Below, in pieces: positions 1-12,067 of a stretch of DNA of 64,000 nucleotides. Within the stretch, counting starts at the first letter, position 1. Each line of letters opens with the position of its first letter. Both the position numbers and the translations under genes were made by a program. This stretch comes from Callorhinus ursinus. Lineage: Eukaryota > Chordata > Mammalia > Carnivora > Otariidae. The DNA lies in assembly GCF_003265705.1 (NCBI RefSeq), contig NW_020312788.1, positions 4,662,033-4,726,032 of the forward strand, written 5' to 3'. Under the pieces are notes generated by a model that worked only from the letters and a program-made list of their open reading frames with translations, was not told the DNA's origin and ran no database searches.

Positions 1-1
1 T

Positions 2-48
<47 letters not shown>

Positions 49-213
49 GATCATGCATGAGTTGAGGGAGTGGCAGAGGGAGAGGGAGAGAATCTCAAGC
101 AGACACCATGCTGAGCATGGAACCTGTCATGGGGCTCGATCGATCTCATGACCCTTAGGTCATGACCTGAGCTGAAATCAAGAGTCGGATGCTAAACACC
201 TAGATGACCATGA
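1..213 (-). mobile_element. Can-SINE (tRNA-Lys-derived), 3' tail at window edge
   Basis: Non-autonomous pol III retrotransposon copied by L1 machinery. Read on the minus strand it shows a degenerate tRNA-like head (about 180-213), the 'gctcaggtcatgacc' body, the 'ctgcttgagattctctccc' segment and a TTTA/AAAT tail that fills bases 1-48. The head is more diverged than in most other copies here, so this is one of the older ones. The tail may continue left of the window. Confidence 0.85.
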
Positions 214-599
214 TGCTGTAATTTTTGTTCCAATCATCAAATATGGTTTTAAAACTCATGAGGAAATGACTGGTTCTTTGAATGTAACCAATTTCTGCTC
301 TTTGCCTATTCCTTCTCCCTTCCTGATGCTCCAGCATTCTTTATTTTATCAATTCCTTTCTGTTTGAGGAATTTTGTTTAGCCAATCTTTAAGAATAAGA
401 TATTTTATCTCTCTTTAATATTTTTACACTTACGTGTTGAAATGATAACATTCTTGATATACATTTTGATGTACATTTTTGGGTTAAACAAAATATATTA
501 ATAAACTTTAAAAAAGAATATGTCTGCTAGTAATAAATTCTTTTAGCTTTTCTTTTTCTGAACATATTTTTAAACCTCTTTCATTCCTCAAGTATGGAT
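214..599. other. AT-rich stretch, nothing recognised
   Basis: No repeat, RNA gene or coding signal is recognised here. The composition is AT-rich intergenic DNA. Confidence 0.5.
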
Positions 600-2340
600 T
601 CACAGAATATAGAATTTGTGGCTGACAGTTCTTTTATTTCAGCACTTGAAAAATATGGTACCATTTTCTTCTGGTTTCTATGACTTCAGATTTGAAATCC
701 ATTATCGTTTGAATTGGTATTCCCCTGCAGGTAATACTCATTTCTCTCTAGTTGCTTTCAAGACTTTTTCTTTGTGTTTATTTTTCAAAATTTTAACTGT
801 GGTGTATCTTTGGCATGGATTTCTTTGTGTTTATCTTGCTTAGTGTTTACTCAGCTTCTTGGAATTACAGGCTTGTGTCTTTTACCAAATTTAGGATATT
901 TTTCAGCCAATACTTCTTCAAACAACTTTTCTATTCTTTTCTACTTTCCTTCTGGGATTGTGTTGCATGATTGATGGCTCTTTTGTTAGTGTCTCATAGG
1001 TCCCTGAGGCTCTGTTCATTTTTTTTCCAGTCAATTTTTTTCCCTCTCTATTGTTCGGATTGGGTGAATTCTATTGTTCTATATCAAGTTCACTGATTTT
1101 CTCCTGTCATCTTCACTCTATTCTATTAAGCCATCTATTCAGTTTTTTATTTATGTTATTGTATTTCCAGTTCAGTAATCCATTTGTTTTTTCTTCTAAA
1201 ATCTATTTCTTCAGAGATTTTCTGTTTTTTTAATTTGTTTCAAGAGAATTTATAATTGATTGTTGAAGCATTGTTATAATGGATGCCTTAAAATACTTTT
1301 CAGGTAAGTCTGACATCTGATTCATCTCAGTATTGTGTCAGCTAATTGTCTTTTCTCCTTCAAGGTGTGATTTTCTTAGTTTTTAGTATGCTGAATGATT
1401 TTTTTTTTCATCATACTCAGGGAATTTTTCTACCATGGTGGGAAATACTAGATCCTATTTAAGTCTTTCATTTTAGCAGGTAGTCACACTATTTAGGTTT
1501 AGCACATAGGTCTTGATCTATTTTTGTGAGCTGTGGTTCTCTGGTGGCTTAATTTTTCAGAGACTTTGTCGTGCTATTTTGGTCTTCTTGGTTTATCTGG
1601 TTCAGCTTGGACTCCCAACTGGTTTCTGTTGGTGCTGCCTAAGGGACTGGAAGAAGTTTCCACAGGTCAGGCAATATGGTTTTTCTCAGTGATGGTGGGG
1701 GAAAAGAGGTGAATCCCTCTACTTGTAGCTCATGAGAAGAAGGAAGCTCTCTGAAGTGGGCTACTTGTGGCTACATCCTCCTTGCTGGCTCACCCACCCA
1801 TTATAGTGTCTCTGGACAAGGAAGGAGAGTCTCATGCAGGCCTCTGGATCAAAGAGAGACTTTCTGGATCAAAAAGCCTTTCTGGATCAGGCCACCTTTT
1901 GCAGATTGGTCTCTTTTGGCCAGTTCCATCCACCTGCTTCGCTAGAAAAGGGACATCTCAGGCACAGCAGAAAAGGAGAATTCTTCCCCAGTCACCTTAT
2001 TTTTGGTAGGGCCCTCAAGAAATTCTTGTCAATAGTTCAGGCTTGTCTAATGTTGCCAGAGGGACTCTCTTTAGATTCAGGGGAAGAACAAGCCCACTTG
2101 GACTACCTTCTGTTTTTAGATCAAGGGTGGGTGGACTTCTGCTTTGGGGTGTTAGGAAGCTAGATGCCTTTCACTGCACTATGTCTCCAGTTGTGGGGTC
2201 TCAAATCAGCTTGCCTTCTTTTTACTACCTCCAGGGTCCTTCTTTGGTGGAGTTTTGTGCACTGTTGTATTTAGCAGAAAAGACCAGAGAAAATATGGTC
2301 TATGACATCTTGTCTCAACCAAAAGTCTCATAACATATTT
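600..2340 (-). mobile_element. Old L1 (L1M-type) 5' UTR region, antisense
   Basis: The sequence from about 980 to 1440 ('gtccctgaggctctgttc', 'gttgaagcattgttataatgg', 'catctgattcatctcagtattg') resembles from memory the reverse complement of the 5' UTR of mammalian L1M elements. The following GC-richer part to about 2340 is compatible with the same promoter region but is more diverged. No ORF1 or ORF2 protein is open. The subfamily is not assigned, and the outer limits are approximate to about 100 bases. Confidence 0.6.
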
Positions 2341-2369
2341 TTTAAAGGTCTGTTAAAACTGTTAAAGGA

Positions 2370-2563
2370 GGGGCGCCCGGGTGGCTCAGTTGTTAAGCAT
2401 CTGCCTTCGGCCCAGGTCATGATCCCAGGGTCCTGGGATCAAGCCCCACATCGGGCTCCCTACTCGGTGGGAAGCCTGCTTCTCCCTCTTCCACTCCCCC
2501 TGCTTATGTTCCCTCTCTCGCTGTGTCTCTCTCTGTCAAAAAAAAAAAAAAAAAAAAAAAAAC
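2370..2563 (+). mobile_element. Can-SINE, full length
   Basis: Complete copy with head, body, CT segment and a pure A tail of about 25 bases. It is flanked by an 11-bp target duplication, 'ctgttaaagga', at 2359-2369 and 2564-2574. The uninterrupted A tail suggests a fairly recent insertion. Confidence 0.95.
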
Positions 2564-2574
2564 CTGTTAAAGGA

Positions 2575-2902
2575 AAAGTTAATTAATGTAGAATATTTCA
2601 TTTTCCAATATCACATAAATGAGGCATCACTTTAATTGGACAATTATATAAATATAGTATTAGTCTAAATACTAAAAATAACTAAAATACTATGAAATTA
2701 GTACTGAATACTAAACATTAGAAGTAGTGTAAAATTATATTGCCAGTAATCACGCTGCTTAGAATTATCATTATTAACAAGCATCAGTGTTTAACACAAA
2801 GAATAATAGTAATAAAAATGTAATCAGGCCATCAAAAATTATGATCAATTTTTACATGGATAAATCTTCATTTAGAACGGTGGTTCTCAAAATGTGTTCC
2901 TC
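2575..2902. other. AT-rich unique DNA
   Basis: No recognisable repeat or gene. Confidence 0.5.
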
Positions 2903-3079
2903 GGAGGTGCCTGCATGGCTCAGTCAGTTAAGCGTCTGACTCTTGATTTAGGCTCAGGTCATGATCTCGGGTTCGTGAGATGGAGCTCACACTAGGCGTG
3001 GATCCTGCTTAAGATTCTCTCTCTCTCTCTCTCCCTCTGCCCTTCCCCTGCTCAAACAAATAAATATATCTTTTAAAAA
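2903..3079 (+). mobile_element. Can-SINE, older subtype
   Basis: Head reads 'tgcctgcatggctcagtcag' and the body has 'gactcttgatttaggctcag', the variant also seen at 9187, 14125 and 52402. It has a short CT run and a weak A-rich end. No clean target duplication is visible, which fits greater age. Confidence 0.9.
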
Positions 3080-3651
3080 ATTCATGTATTTGTAACCATG
3101 AGCCGTCAGCTGTCCTGGATATCTACCCTGTGTTCCACCAAAACCACTCTCCTTCTTTCTCCTTGCTCTCCTCTTAAACACTCACTCACAACAGCTGCTT
3201 CAGTGGGTTCTCTTGTCCTCTGGCTTCTGGTTGGGATTGGCCAATAAAAAGCACCAGAAAAAAGTGCTTTCTCCTTCCCAGATTACTAGGTTTGTTTCCA
3301 TTCTTTGCCTGTGACCACACCTTCTGTGAAGGACCCTTCCTTGCAGTTAATATCTATTCTCTAGAGATTTCCAGTAACTATGATGCCTACACCACCCCCT
3401 TCAGGCCTAGAAGCAGAATTCCTTGATTTCTCCTTACACCTTGCCCACACCTTTTATAAGCCCATTTTCTAAACTCTCCACAAATTATTCCTTGTACTAT
3501 GATTTTTTTCCGTAATAAGCTTATCCCTGGATCCATATACCAACCAAACTTTTGGCCTTTTGTAGATTTGGAGACTGAAAGAATTCAAATCCTATCTCCT
3601 ATAATAATTTCCACCAGAGAAAGCTTACATCTCATTTCTCTTCATTAAGCC
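3080..3651. other. Unique DNA
   Basis: No gene, repeat or RNA recognised. Confidence 0.5.
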
Positions 3652-3778
3652 AAGAGAAAAAGAGAAAAGAGAGAGAGCGAGAGAAGGAAGGAAGGAGGGA
3701 GGGAGGGAGGGAAGGAAGGAAGGAAGGAAGGAAAGAAGGAAGGAAGGAAGGAAGGAAGGAAGGAAGGAAGGAAGGGAG
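3652..3778. repeat. Purine microsatellite (GGAA/GGGA)n
   Basis: About 127 bases of almost pure purine on the + strand, starting as GA/GAAA, passing through GGGA and ending as regular GGAA units with one interruption. It is not the tail of any element I can identify. Confidence 0.95.
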
Positions 3779-3824
3779 AAATCTTATTACATGCTATACT
3801 TGTGTTTTATTATTATTTATTTAT

Positions 3825-3872
3825 TTATGTTCAAGTATAATTAACATACAGTGTTTTATTAGTTGCAGGAAA
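3825..3872 (-). mobile_element. Short L1 3' end remnant
   Basis: 'aagtataattaacatacagt' followed by 'gttttattagttgcagg' matches the reverse complement of the terminal 3' UTR of carnivore L1. Only about 45 bases remain, next to a T/A-rich tail at 3806-3830. Confidence 0.55.
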
Positions 3873-4690
3873 AGGTTAAAATACAGGGTAAAAAATCTGA
3901 ATTAACATCAAATAATATCTTAAAATATGCAAAATAGAGTCTCATTTTCTTTTTGTGTTAAAATTCTTATATCATAGCCTGTCTTATATATGCCAAAAGC
4001 CAGGTTACCAGGTTGTGTGCTTAGGTAGAAAAACAAAATAAAATAGACTCTCTTGCCTCTAAAAATTATAATCTAGCCCAAGAGACCATGAAAAAAGACG
4101 TAAAATAATTAAAAGTATTATATGCTACAACTCAAATTATTAGTAGGTAAATTTACCACAGGTACTAAAATATGATCACGGGACTTGGTCTAGCCTTTCA
4201 CCACACACTAACAGTCTGCACATGATTAAAACAAACACTTTCACTAGTTGCAGCCCAGTTCTTCCTCTCTTGCTTCAAGTCCCAATTGTTTGAATCCCCT
4301 GCTCAGAAAATCACTTTTTGCTGCCACAACCCAGCCTGAGCACTTGGAAATCCATCACCAAGAATTTTGAATCTTACCGCTCTCAAAGCTTCCAGTCTAT
4401 CCAGCTGAAACAGAGATAGTGACCTCCCCAAACTGCAGACAGCTCAAGGCATCTCAATGAAAACTGTTCAATAAACTACTCCTAAGTGTAAGCTTTTGAT
4501 GAGATAAAGGTTTCTTTTCTTACTGTTAAGAGGACTCTAAGTATGTAAAAAAATGACAGTTAGTCCCTCCAAATTTACTCTCCCTTTCTTCTATGATAAT
4601 AACATTCTTAATTATTAGCTAAACACAGCCTTCTGGAATGAATAGTAGCTTTTACAACCTCTTTTTCCAGTGAAAGTTGGCCATGTAACT
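3873..4690. other. Unique DNA
   Basis: No gene or repeat recognised. Mixed AT-rich sequence. Confidence 0.5.
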
Positions 4691-4705
4691 AACTTCTATT
4701 CTTTT

Positions 4706-4904
4706 TTTTTTTTTAAGATTTTATTTATTTACTTGACAGAGAGAGACACAGCGAGAGAGGGAACACAAGCAGGGAGGAGTGGGAGAGGGAGAAGCAGGCT
4801 TCCTGTGGAGCAGGGAGCCCGATGCTGGACTTGATTCCAGGACCCTGGGATCATGAACTGAGCTGAAGGCAGACGCCTAGCGACTGAGCCACCCAGGTGC
4901 CCCT
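4706..4904 (-). mobile_element. Can-SINE, full length
   Basis: Minus-strand copy beginning with a T run and ending 'gccacccaggtgccc'. It is flanked by a 15-bp repeat with one mismatch, 'aacttctattctttt' at 4691-4705 and 'aaattctattctttt' at 4905-4919. Confidence 0.95.
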
Positions 4905-4919
4905 AAATTCTATTCTTTT

Positions 4920-7499
4920 AAATTTCTTTCCACCGATTGGAATCTGGGTGAAGATATGGGCCATCTGTAACGAAACAAGTAAGGCCAATAACCAATGAAT
5001 GATAAGCAAGAAGATAGAAGTGCCTGGTTCAGATAAGCATAAAGTAGTATCAATTAGTCAGATCACATTTTGTCTCCTTTAACTAGGAAAAAAAAAAAAA
5101 GAACCTATGTGTCACACTGAAGTGATGTCCCAAACTTCTTCCTTACATTTCTAGGCAAAGGTCTAGATCTTAAAAAAAAAAAATCCACGTCATTATAGCA
5201 AGACCACATTCTCTAGCATTTAGGCCTAGAAAAATTGTTAGGCTGCAGTGCAGTCGAGACAAGAGCAATCTAATATGATATCCTATTATAACTGACTCTT
5301 TGTTAGCTGTATGGATATTATGACCAGTAGTTTCCAACTCTGCAATGACTCACTTTTGCTCAGTACAAATCTCTCCAAGATCTTAAACAACAACTGAATT
5401 GGAAGGAAACTATTCTAAATTCATAAAATAGTGCACAGTGAAGTAGGAGTGCCTTTTTGATCACTGGGTGCGTCATGCTGTTTCAGCTTGTGAAAGAGCT
5501 ATCTTTGTTTGCTAAATACGTATTTCTGTTTAATTGCTCCATCAATCATGCTTAATAGTTCTGGTGAAGAAAAGTATCTGTTCTCTCAACTAAAATGAAA
5601 TTTCTTTAGATCAAGGTGAAGCACGGACACTTTTAGGTCAAGCGAGACTCAGCAATGGTGTAATCAGTTTGATTAAAGTAGACGTGTTGATATATTTTCT
5701 TTCATATCACAGAAAGTTACTAAGAATTATCTCTGTCTGCTTTTCTCCTGGACCTTATATTATTAAATATATTGCTATGTCCTCACATTGCTTTTTGCAG
5801 AAGACACTGTATTCTTCCGTTGGACACAAAGATTCTCTACTGCAGTGTAACCCAAGCCAAACCAGCCACAGTTTGTTGGGGATCTCTGCTGCTACAGCAT
5901 TTGAGGCACACGGGAAAGGTCTCATGAATAATGCACAGTTATAAACAGGTGACCATATCAAGATCTCTTCACTTAATGCTATTCCCAAACACACTCTGAG
6001 GAAAGTAATTGGATACCTTCATTAGCAATTGATCTGTACAGGAAGAAAGTGTGATTAAAAGCTATGCAAGGCATCGACTGCATGTGCATTAGCTTGCATT
6101 GACTTGCATTTATTTTCTACTGAAAACCCACGTAAATTGTAGCAATAACCAGAATCGCAATGCTAAAGAGAAATATAAAATATTTTAAAGCCACAAGTAT
6201 GAAAATACAGAGCCATTCTTCCACTGCAGAGTAGGTAAGAGGAAGAAGCAGTTTATCAGGAGGCCACCTTATAATTAGGTTAAGTGCTTGTGAGGCGGTG
6301 TCAAGTGCTGATGTGCTACCCAAGGAACAGCTGATAAAGTATGAATCCACTCTCGTCCATTTTCTTACCACCAGTGACAAGAAATGTCAGGAGGCTCCAA
6401 ACACCTTCCTGGAACAGCCACCATTAATCTCCAATATGACCACATCACCTTTTTATTATTTTAGATGAAAAAAAAAAATGGTGGCACTTCCCCTCCCCAG
6501 TCACAGACTACGTGTTAAACCTACAATACAGCAGTTTTGGGGCATTCCGCCTCAGCCAGAATTATCAACACAATTGGCTAAATTTAATTGCTGCTGTGGT
6601 GGGTGGGGAGCGGGTAGATGGCCCCCATGGCCAAGTTATAGATGACAGATACCAGCCTCTTGACTTACACAAATGTTCTTTAACAAGGATTGGAATGTGG
6701 TACACTCTCCTAACTGTATGATGAATTATTATGATCATAAGCGTTTATGGGCATTTGTAAGACAGCATTACAATGATTACAATGATTTTGTACGTTTTGT
6801 TTCATTTTATATTGTTTCAGCTCAGTGGCTATGATGTTATCAATAAGTCCTATAAAATATTAACTGTATCTGAATAACTTCTCTCTGAGATTATAAAGTA
6901 GAGCTATTTATTTAGGCCTGGAGATTCTCTGTTGCTGATTGTCTATAGGAAGCCTTATTTGCATCATTACTCTGTTGTAGCTATGTTCTCTATATCTTAG
7001 TTATTCCTGCTTATCTTTGTTGGTTTAATGCATGAAAAGTAAATATGTTGATATGGAAGAGAAAAAAATAAAAGTTTAAGCTGTCATTAGTGTGAGGTGC
7101 AAACACTGGAGAAGAGGGATTTACTTAAGATTATTTCAAAGTCAAGATATTATGCTTCCATTTATGAAAGATTAACTGCTGTGGGAATTGTCATTTCACT
7201 GTAAACCACAAGAAAACTTGACAAAATCTATGAGCGAAATATTTTTAGACAGTGGGCAATAGGCCGCACAGGACTGTGAAATCTGACAGAAGGGGTCCTG
7301 AGACAACTAAGGTCCAGGATCCCTGCCCTGTATTCCAGCCTGCTTCAGGCCTGATTTAAATACACTTCAATACAAGCCTCAAATTTCTAAGCTAATCTGA
7401 AAGTAATTTAAACATGTGCTATTTTTTTAAGGAATATAATAAAATGCAGCACTCAGTTATGTAAAATTCACAATTTTCAGCATCCAGTCAACACTGTCA
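4920..7499. other. Unique intergenic DNA
   Basis: About 2.6 kb without an element I can name. A runs occur near 5089-5101 and 5171-5183. Small open frames such as 5669-5944 and 6117-6380 (minus) have no recognisable domain, no splice context and no coding bias, so I do not call them genes. Confidence 0.5.
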
Positions 7500-8360
7500 G
7501 ACAAGGAAAGAGGCAGGCAAATATGACTCTTAAGCAGAAATAAGAAAAAGATTGTTATAATATAAAATATGAAATAAGCAGACTATAATGGTAAAATAGC
7601 TATTCCAAATAGTATAACTATGGACAAGAATGTAAAGGAACAAATGAGTTAATAAGGAGAAAAATTGGAAATATAAAAGAAATTCAAACGGAAGTAGAAT
7701 TCTAGAGATTAAAATAAAATCACCCAAAATGAAGAAAAAAACTGGATGGGTTTAACTACAAATTAGAAACTGCAGAAGAGATCTGTGAACTTGAATACGT
7801 AGGAATAAAAACTATGCAAATTTAACAAAGAGAGGAAAAAAACAAAAACGAGAGCCTCAGCGACCTGTGGGCCAATGTCTACCAATTTTACATATGTGTA
7901 ATCTTTCCAAAATTAGGATAAATACTTTTTAAGAAAACCAAAAGATAAGAAAATGTATCAACAGTAGTGCTGCACTACAAGAAAAGTCAAAGGAAGTTCT
8001 TTGAGTAGAAGGTAAATGGTATCAAATTGAAATGTGGATTTAAACCATGGAGTAATGAACACTGGAAATTGTAAACATGAATAAATATAAAATACATATT
8101 TTCTCATTTTAATATCTTTTTTAAAATTTAACTAGATAATGCAAAGATAATAGCAATGTATATTGTTTATAATGTGTTTATATATTATATGAAAAATTCC
8201 ATAAGACTACAACACAAAGGAAAATATTGAAGAAATGGAAGTCTATTGAAATAAAGTTTTGTACAGTGTTCTTGAAGTGGTGTAATATTTGAAGTTAGAC
8301 TGTGATAAATTAAAGAAGCACATTCTAAATTGTAGAATAACCATTAAAAATATAAAACAT
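7500..8360 (+). mobile_element. Old L1M/HAL1-type element, 5' part
   Basis: Diverged LINE sequence. 'gagcctcagcgacctgtggg' (about 7852), 'gtgctgcactacaagaaaag' (about 7967) and 'gactgtgataaattaaagaa' (about 8299) correspond to the end of L1 ORF1 and the ORF1-ORF2 spacer of L1M/HAL1 elements. There is a deletion inside ORF1 near 7890. No intact frame survives. It appears to continue after the insertions at 8361-9068 and 9187-9378. Confidence 0.75.
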
Positions 8361-9068
8361 TTATCAATGGACACATAGGTTGCCTCTATATTTTGGCTAT
8401 TGTAAATAATGCTGCAATAAATATAGGGATGCAAATATCTTTTCAAATTAGTTTTGTTTGTTTGTTTGTTTATTTTCTTTGGGCAAATACAGAGAAGTAC
8501 AACTACTGGATCATAGGGTAGTTCTATTTTTAATTTTTTGAGGAACCTCCATACCTTTTTCCATCATGGCTTCACTAATTTATATTCCCACGAACAAGAT
8601 ATGCAATGGAATATTATTTGGCCACAAAAAATGAAATCTTGTCATTTGTGACAACATGGATAGAGCTAAGTGAAATAAGCAGACATAGACAAATAACATA
8701 TGATTTCACTTATATGTGGAAGCTAAGAAAACAAAGCAAACAAACAAAGCAAAACAAAACAGAAAGAGACTCATAAATACAGAGAACAAACTGGTGGTTG
8801 CCAGAGGGGAAAGGGCTGGAGGGATGAGCAAAATAGGTAATGGGGATCAAGAGGTACAAACCTCTAGTTGTAAAATAAATAAGTCACAGGTATGTAAAGT
8901 GCAGCATAGGGAAATAGTTAACAATACTGTGGTAACTTTGTATAGTGACAGAGGGTAACCACATTTATCATGGTGAGCATTTTGTAATGGATATAAATGA
9001 CAAATCATTACATGATACACCAGGAATTAATATAATATTGTATTTAACTATATTGCAATTAAAAATAT
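8361..9068 (+). mobile_element. L1 3' end with inverted 5' segment
   Basis: 8361-8600 is the C-terminal ORF2 region on the minus strand ('ttggctattgtaaataatgc', 'gaggaacctccataccttt'). From about 8602 the sequence switches to the plus strand ('gcaatggaatattatttggc', 'cttatatgtggaagctaag') and runs through the 3' UTR to about 9068. This head-to-head arrangement is the known product of twin priming during L1 insertion. A GTTT run lies at about 8452-8472. A possible target repeat 'attaaaaatat' occurs at 8343-8353 and 9058-9068, but AT-richness makes it uncertain. Confidence 0.8.
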
Positions 9069-9170
9069 TTATATATATACATATTTCACACAGATATATG
9101 CACATAAATGCACATTATATCTCACAAAGAGAAGGCTAATAAGCTAATATAGGGGAGATAATGACATCTT
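9069..9170 (+). mobile_element. L1M remnant between two insertions
   Basis: AT-rich, then 'tcacaaagagaaggctaata', which fits the L1M ORF1-ORF2 spacer that follows the sequence ending at 8360. This supports one older element split by later insertions. Confidence 0.5.
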
Positions 9171-9186
9171 AAAAAGCACTAAAATA

Positions 9187-9378
9187 GGGGCACCTGGGTG
9201 GCTCAGTCGGTTGAGCATCTGACTCTTGGTTTCAGCTCAGGTCATGAACTTGGGGTCCTATGATTGAACGCCGTGTCTCATGCTCCACACTCAGCGGGGA
9301 GTCTGCTCCCCTCCTCTCTCTACCCCTCCCCCTGCTCGCACACTCTCTCTCTCGAAAACAAATACATAAATCTTAAAA
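9187..9378 (+). mobile_element. Can-SINE, full length
   Basis: Head 'cacctgggtggctcagtcgg' and the 'actcttggtttcagctcagg' variant body. It carries a perfect 16-bp target duplication, 'aaaaagcactaaaata', at 9171-9186 and 9379-9394, and lies inside the old L1M. Confidence 0.95.
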
Positions 9379-9394
9379 AAAAAGCACTAAAATA

Positions 9395-10261
9395 ATTTTT
9401 AAAAAGGAAGAAAACTTAAAAACAAAAAACAAAAAAGAAAGATAAGACAATTAGAAAACAAATAGTAAGATAGCAAGATGGTAAATTTCAGCTCAACTAT
9501 ATCAGTAATTGGGTAAATTATAAATAGTCTCAACACTCTACTTAAATGACAAAGATGTCAAATAGGATTTAAAAAATACCAACCCTCCTTTAAATGGGAA
9601 GACACAAATAGATCAAAGGACAAAGATGGGATAAAATATACCATGCAAACACTGATCCAAAGAACACTGGACTGGTTGTATTAAAATGAAAAATAACTTT
9701 ATTTAAGAGAGATAGCATCAGAGATAAAGTTGTATGTTTTCTCAGTAATAAAGAAGTCAAATTGTCAAAAAGAAATATCAATAGCAGAATTTCAAAATAT
9801 GTAAAGCAAAACTAATGAAACTAAAAGGAAAAATAAGCAATCCACAAGTATACTCAGATTCTAACACTTCTCTTTCAGTAATTGATAGAAAAAATAGAGA
9901 GATAATCATGCAGGTGTGAACAGCCAATCTGACTTTATTGACATTTTAGAACATTCTGCCAACAATAGCACAATACACATTCTTTTCAAGTACAAATGAA
10001 TTATGCACTCAGACACAATAAGCTGAGACATAAAACACATCTCAACAAATTTGAAAGGACTGAAATTGTAAAATTATGTTCTCTGACCCAATCAATATTA
10101 AACTGAAAGTCAATAAATGAAAGGTATATGGAAAATCCTCTAAATTTTTAAAAAATTGAAAGTCATACCTAAATAACCCATGGGTCAAAGAAGAAATCAA
10201 AAGGGAAGAATGAGGTAAACTTATCTTTATTTGCAGACAAAAACATTGTGTACATTGAAAA
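9395..10261 (+). mobile_element. Old L1M continued: ORF2 endonuclease region
   Basis: Decayed ORF2. Recognisable blocks are 'aaatataccatgcaaacact' (about 9634), 'tctctttcagtaattgatag' (about 9869), 'acacattcttttcaagtac' (about 9974) and 'aataacccatgggtcaaag' (about 10172). At about 10218 the text jumps to 'ttatctttatttgcagac', which belongs to the reverse-transcriptase part, so an internal deletion of more than 1 kb is inferred. Many stops; non-functional. Confidence 0.8.
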
Positions 10262-10276
10262 TCCCACAGATTTTTT

Positions 10277-10472
10277 TTTTTTTTTGAGATTTTATTTATT
10301 TATTTGACAGAGAGACACAGCGAAAGAGGGAAAACAAGCAGGGTGAATGGGAGAGGGAGAAACACGTCTCCCGCCAAGCAGGGAGCCCGAAGCCGGACTC
10401 GATCCCATGACCCTGGAATCATGACCTGAGCCAAAGGCAGACGCTTAACGACTGAGCCACCCAGGTGCCCAG
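10277..10472 (-). mobile_element. Can-SINE, full length
   Basis: Inserted in the L1M reverse-transcriptase region. Perfect 15-bp duplication 'tcccacagatttttt' at 10262-10276 and 10473-10487. Confidence 0.95.
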
Positions 10473-10487
10473 TCCCACAGATTTTTT

Positions 10488-11135
10488 AATAAAAATTTTA
10501 AAAGCTATTACATACAAAGAATTTAGAAAGATGAAAGGTCATTAAACAAAATTAAAGAATGTTTATAATATGAATTAATTACTGAGATATTGATGTTAGT
10601 CAATAACTAGTACTATATACAAGATCATAAAAATGTAAAGTATTTAAGAATAAGTTTAACAAACTATGTGCAAAATCTATACTCTGATTACTGTAAAACA
10701 TGTCTGAGAATGGAAAAAATACTCCTTTAATGCACTGGAAAATTTAGTATTGTTAAGATGTCAATTTTTCCTCAATCTGTAGAGTCAACACAATCCCAAT
10801 CAACATCACAGTAGAAGTCATCGAGTCAATTACCAAATTTATATGAAAATGCAAAGATCATAGGAAAACCAAAACAACTTTGAAAAAGAATACAAAATTT
10901 GATGAGTTGCCTCATCTGATTTGGAAAGCTACTATATCAAGATAGTATAGTATTGAGGTAAGTATAGCATATACATATATCTTTGGAACAGAATAAAGTC
11001 CAGAAATAAATCTACAACTATCCAATCAATTGATTTTCAACAAAGTTACCAGGATAATAAAATGGAGAAAGAAAATGTTTTCAACAACTGTGCTAGAGCA
11101 GTAAGATATCACATTCACATAAAAATAATTAATTA
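10488..11135 (+). mobile_element. Old L1M continued: ORF2 middle
   Basis: Degenerate reverse-transcriptase to C-terminal ORF2 sequence, for example 'gtcaatttttcctcaatctg' and 'atccaatcaattgattttca'. No open frame of useful length on the sense strand. Confidence 0.75.
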
Positions 11136-11336
11136 GGGGGCGCCTGGGTGGCTCAGTTGTTAAGCGTCTGCCTTCGGCTCAGGTCATGATCCCAGACTCC
11201 TGGGATCGGGCCCCGCATCGGGCTCCCTGCTCCCCGGGAAGAGTGCTTCTCCCTCTCCCACTCCCCCCTGCTTGTGTTCCCTCTCTCGCTGTGTGTCTCT
11301 CTGTCAAATAAATAAATAAAATATTAAAAAATAAAT
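11136..11336 (+). mobile_element. Can-SINE, full length
   Basis: Body ends 'cactcccccctgcttgtgtt' and the tail is AAAT units. 'aaaaataattaatta' precedes it (11121-11135); only a weak match follows, so the duplication is not clean. Confidence 0.92.
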
Positions 11337-11959
11337 AAACAATTCATTAATTATTGGCTACACTTCCCACCATTTAAACAAAAATTACCTTGAAATAAAT
11401 CTTAGATCTACACATAAGGGCTAAAACTGTTAAAATTCTATAGGAAAAGGTAGGAGAAAACCATTCTAATATTTGGTAAATGAAAGATTTCTTAAACAAG
11501 AATAAAAACAAAACTATTACAGAAAAAGAATGTATTAGTAGGACTGCATAAAATTTAAAACCATTTGCTAATTGAAAATACGGCAAAGAAAATGTAAGTC
11601 CATTATGGTCTGGGAAAAATATTTTAATACATATACCTGACAAAGAAATTTTATTCATAATATATAAAGAAATCTTACATATCAATATGAAGAAAATGAA
11701 CAACCAGATTTTAAAAAAAGGCAAAAAAATTGGATACACATCTTCATAAAAGGAAGATGTAAGTGACACATAGAAGAGATACAAGTAACAAATAAGCCCA
11801 ACATAGTTGGACATAGGCAAAATGCAAATAAAAACCACAATGAGACACCAGTGTGTACCCACTAGAACGGATAAAGTTTTAAAGAATGACAATGGCAGGT
11901 GCTGGTGCTGTCATATATTACAGGTGAGAATGCAAAATGATATAAGCACTTTGGGAAAT
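11337..11959 (+). mobile_element. Old L1M continued: ORF2 C-terminal region
   Basis: 'aagggctaaaactgttaaaa' (about 11417) and 'aataaaaaccacaatgagac' (about 11826) match the L1 ORF2 C-terminal region. The 172-aa frame on the minus strand at 11374-11892 is an antisense shadow of this element. Confidence 0.75.
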
Positions 11960-11975
11960 AGTTTGACTACTTCTT

Positions 11976-12067
11976 TTTTTTTTATTGTTATGTTAATCAC
12001 CGTATATTACATCATTAGTTTTTGATGCAGTGTTCCATGATTCATTGTTTGTTCATAACACCCAGTG
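11976..12067 (-). mobile_element. Very short young L1 3' end
   Basis: T run then 'gttatgttaatcaccgtata', the reverse complement of the same L1 3' terminus seen at 40131-40768. Only about 90 bases were copied. A perfect 16-bp duplication, 'agtttgactacttctt', lies at 11960-11975 and 12068-12083. Confidence 0.9.

Noticed and set aside
2370..2440. tRNA-like heads of the SINEs as tRNA genes
   Set aside because: They are followed by SINE body and A tail, and lack a proper cloverleaf and pol III terminator context of real tRNA genes.
3652..3778. CRISPR-like array
   Set aside because: Tetranucleotide microsatellite without spacers, in a mammalian genome.
5669..5994. Overlapping open frames on both strands as a small gene
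   Set aside because: No domain, no start or splice context, and similar chance frames occur throughout AT-rich DNA.
11374..11892. 172-codon open frame on the minus strand, hydrophobic and membrane-like
   Set aside because: It is antisense to decayed L1M ORF2. A-rich sense DNA yields F/I/L-rich antisense frames by chance.
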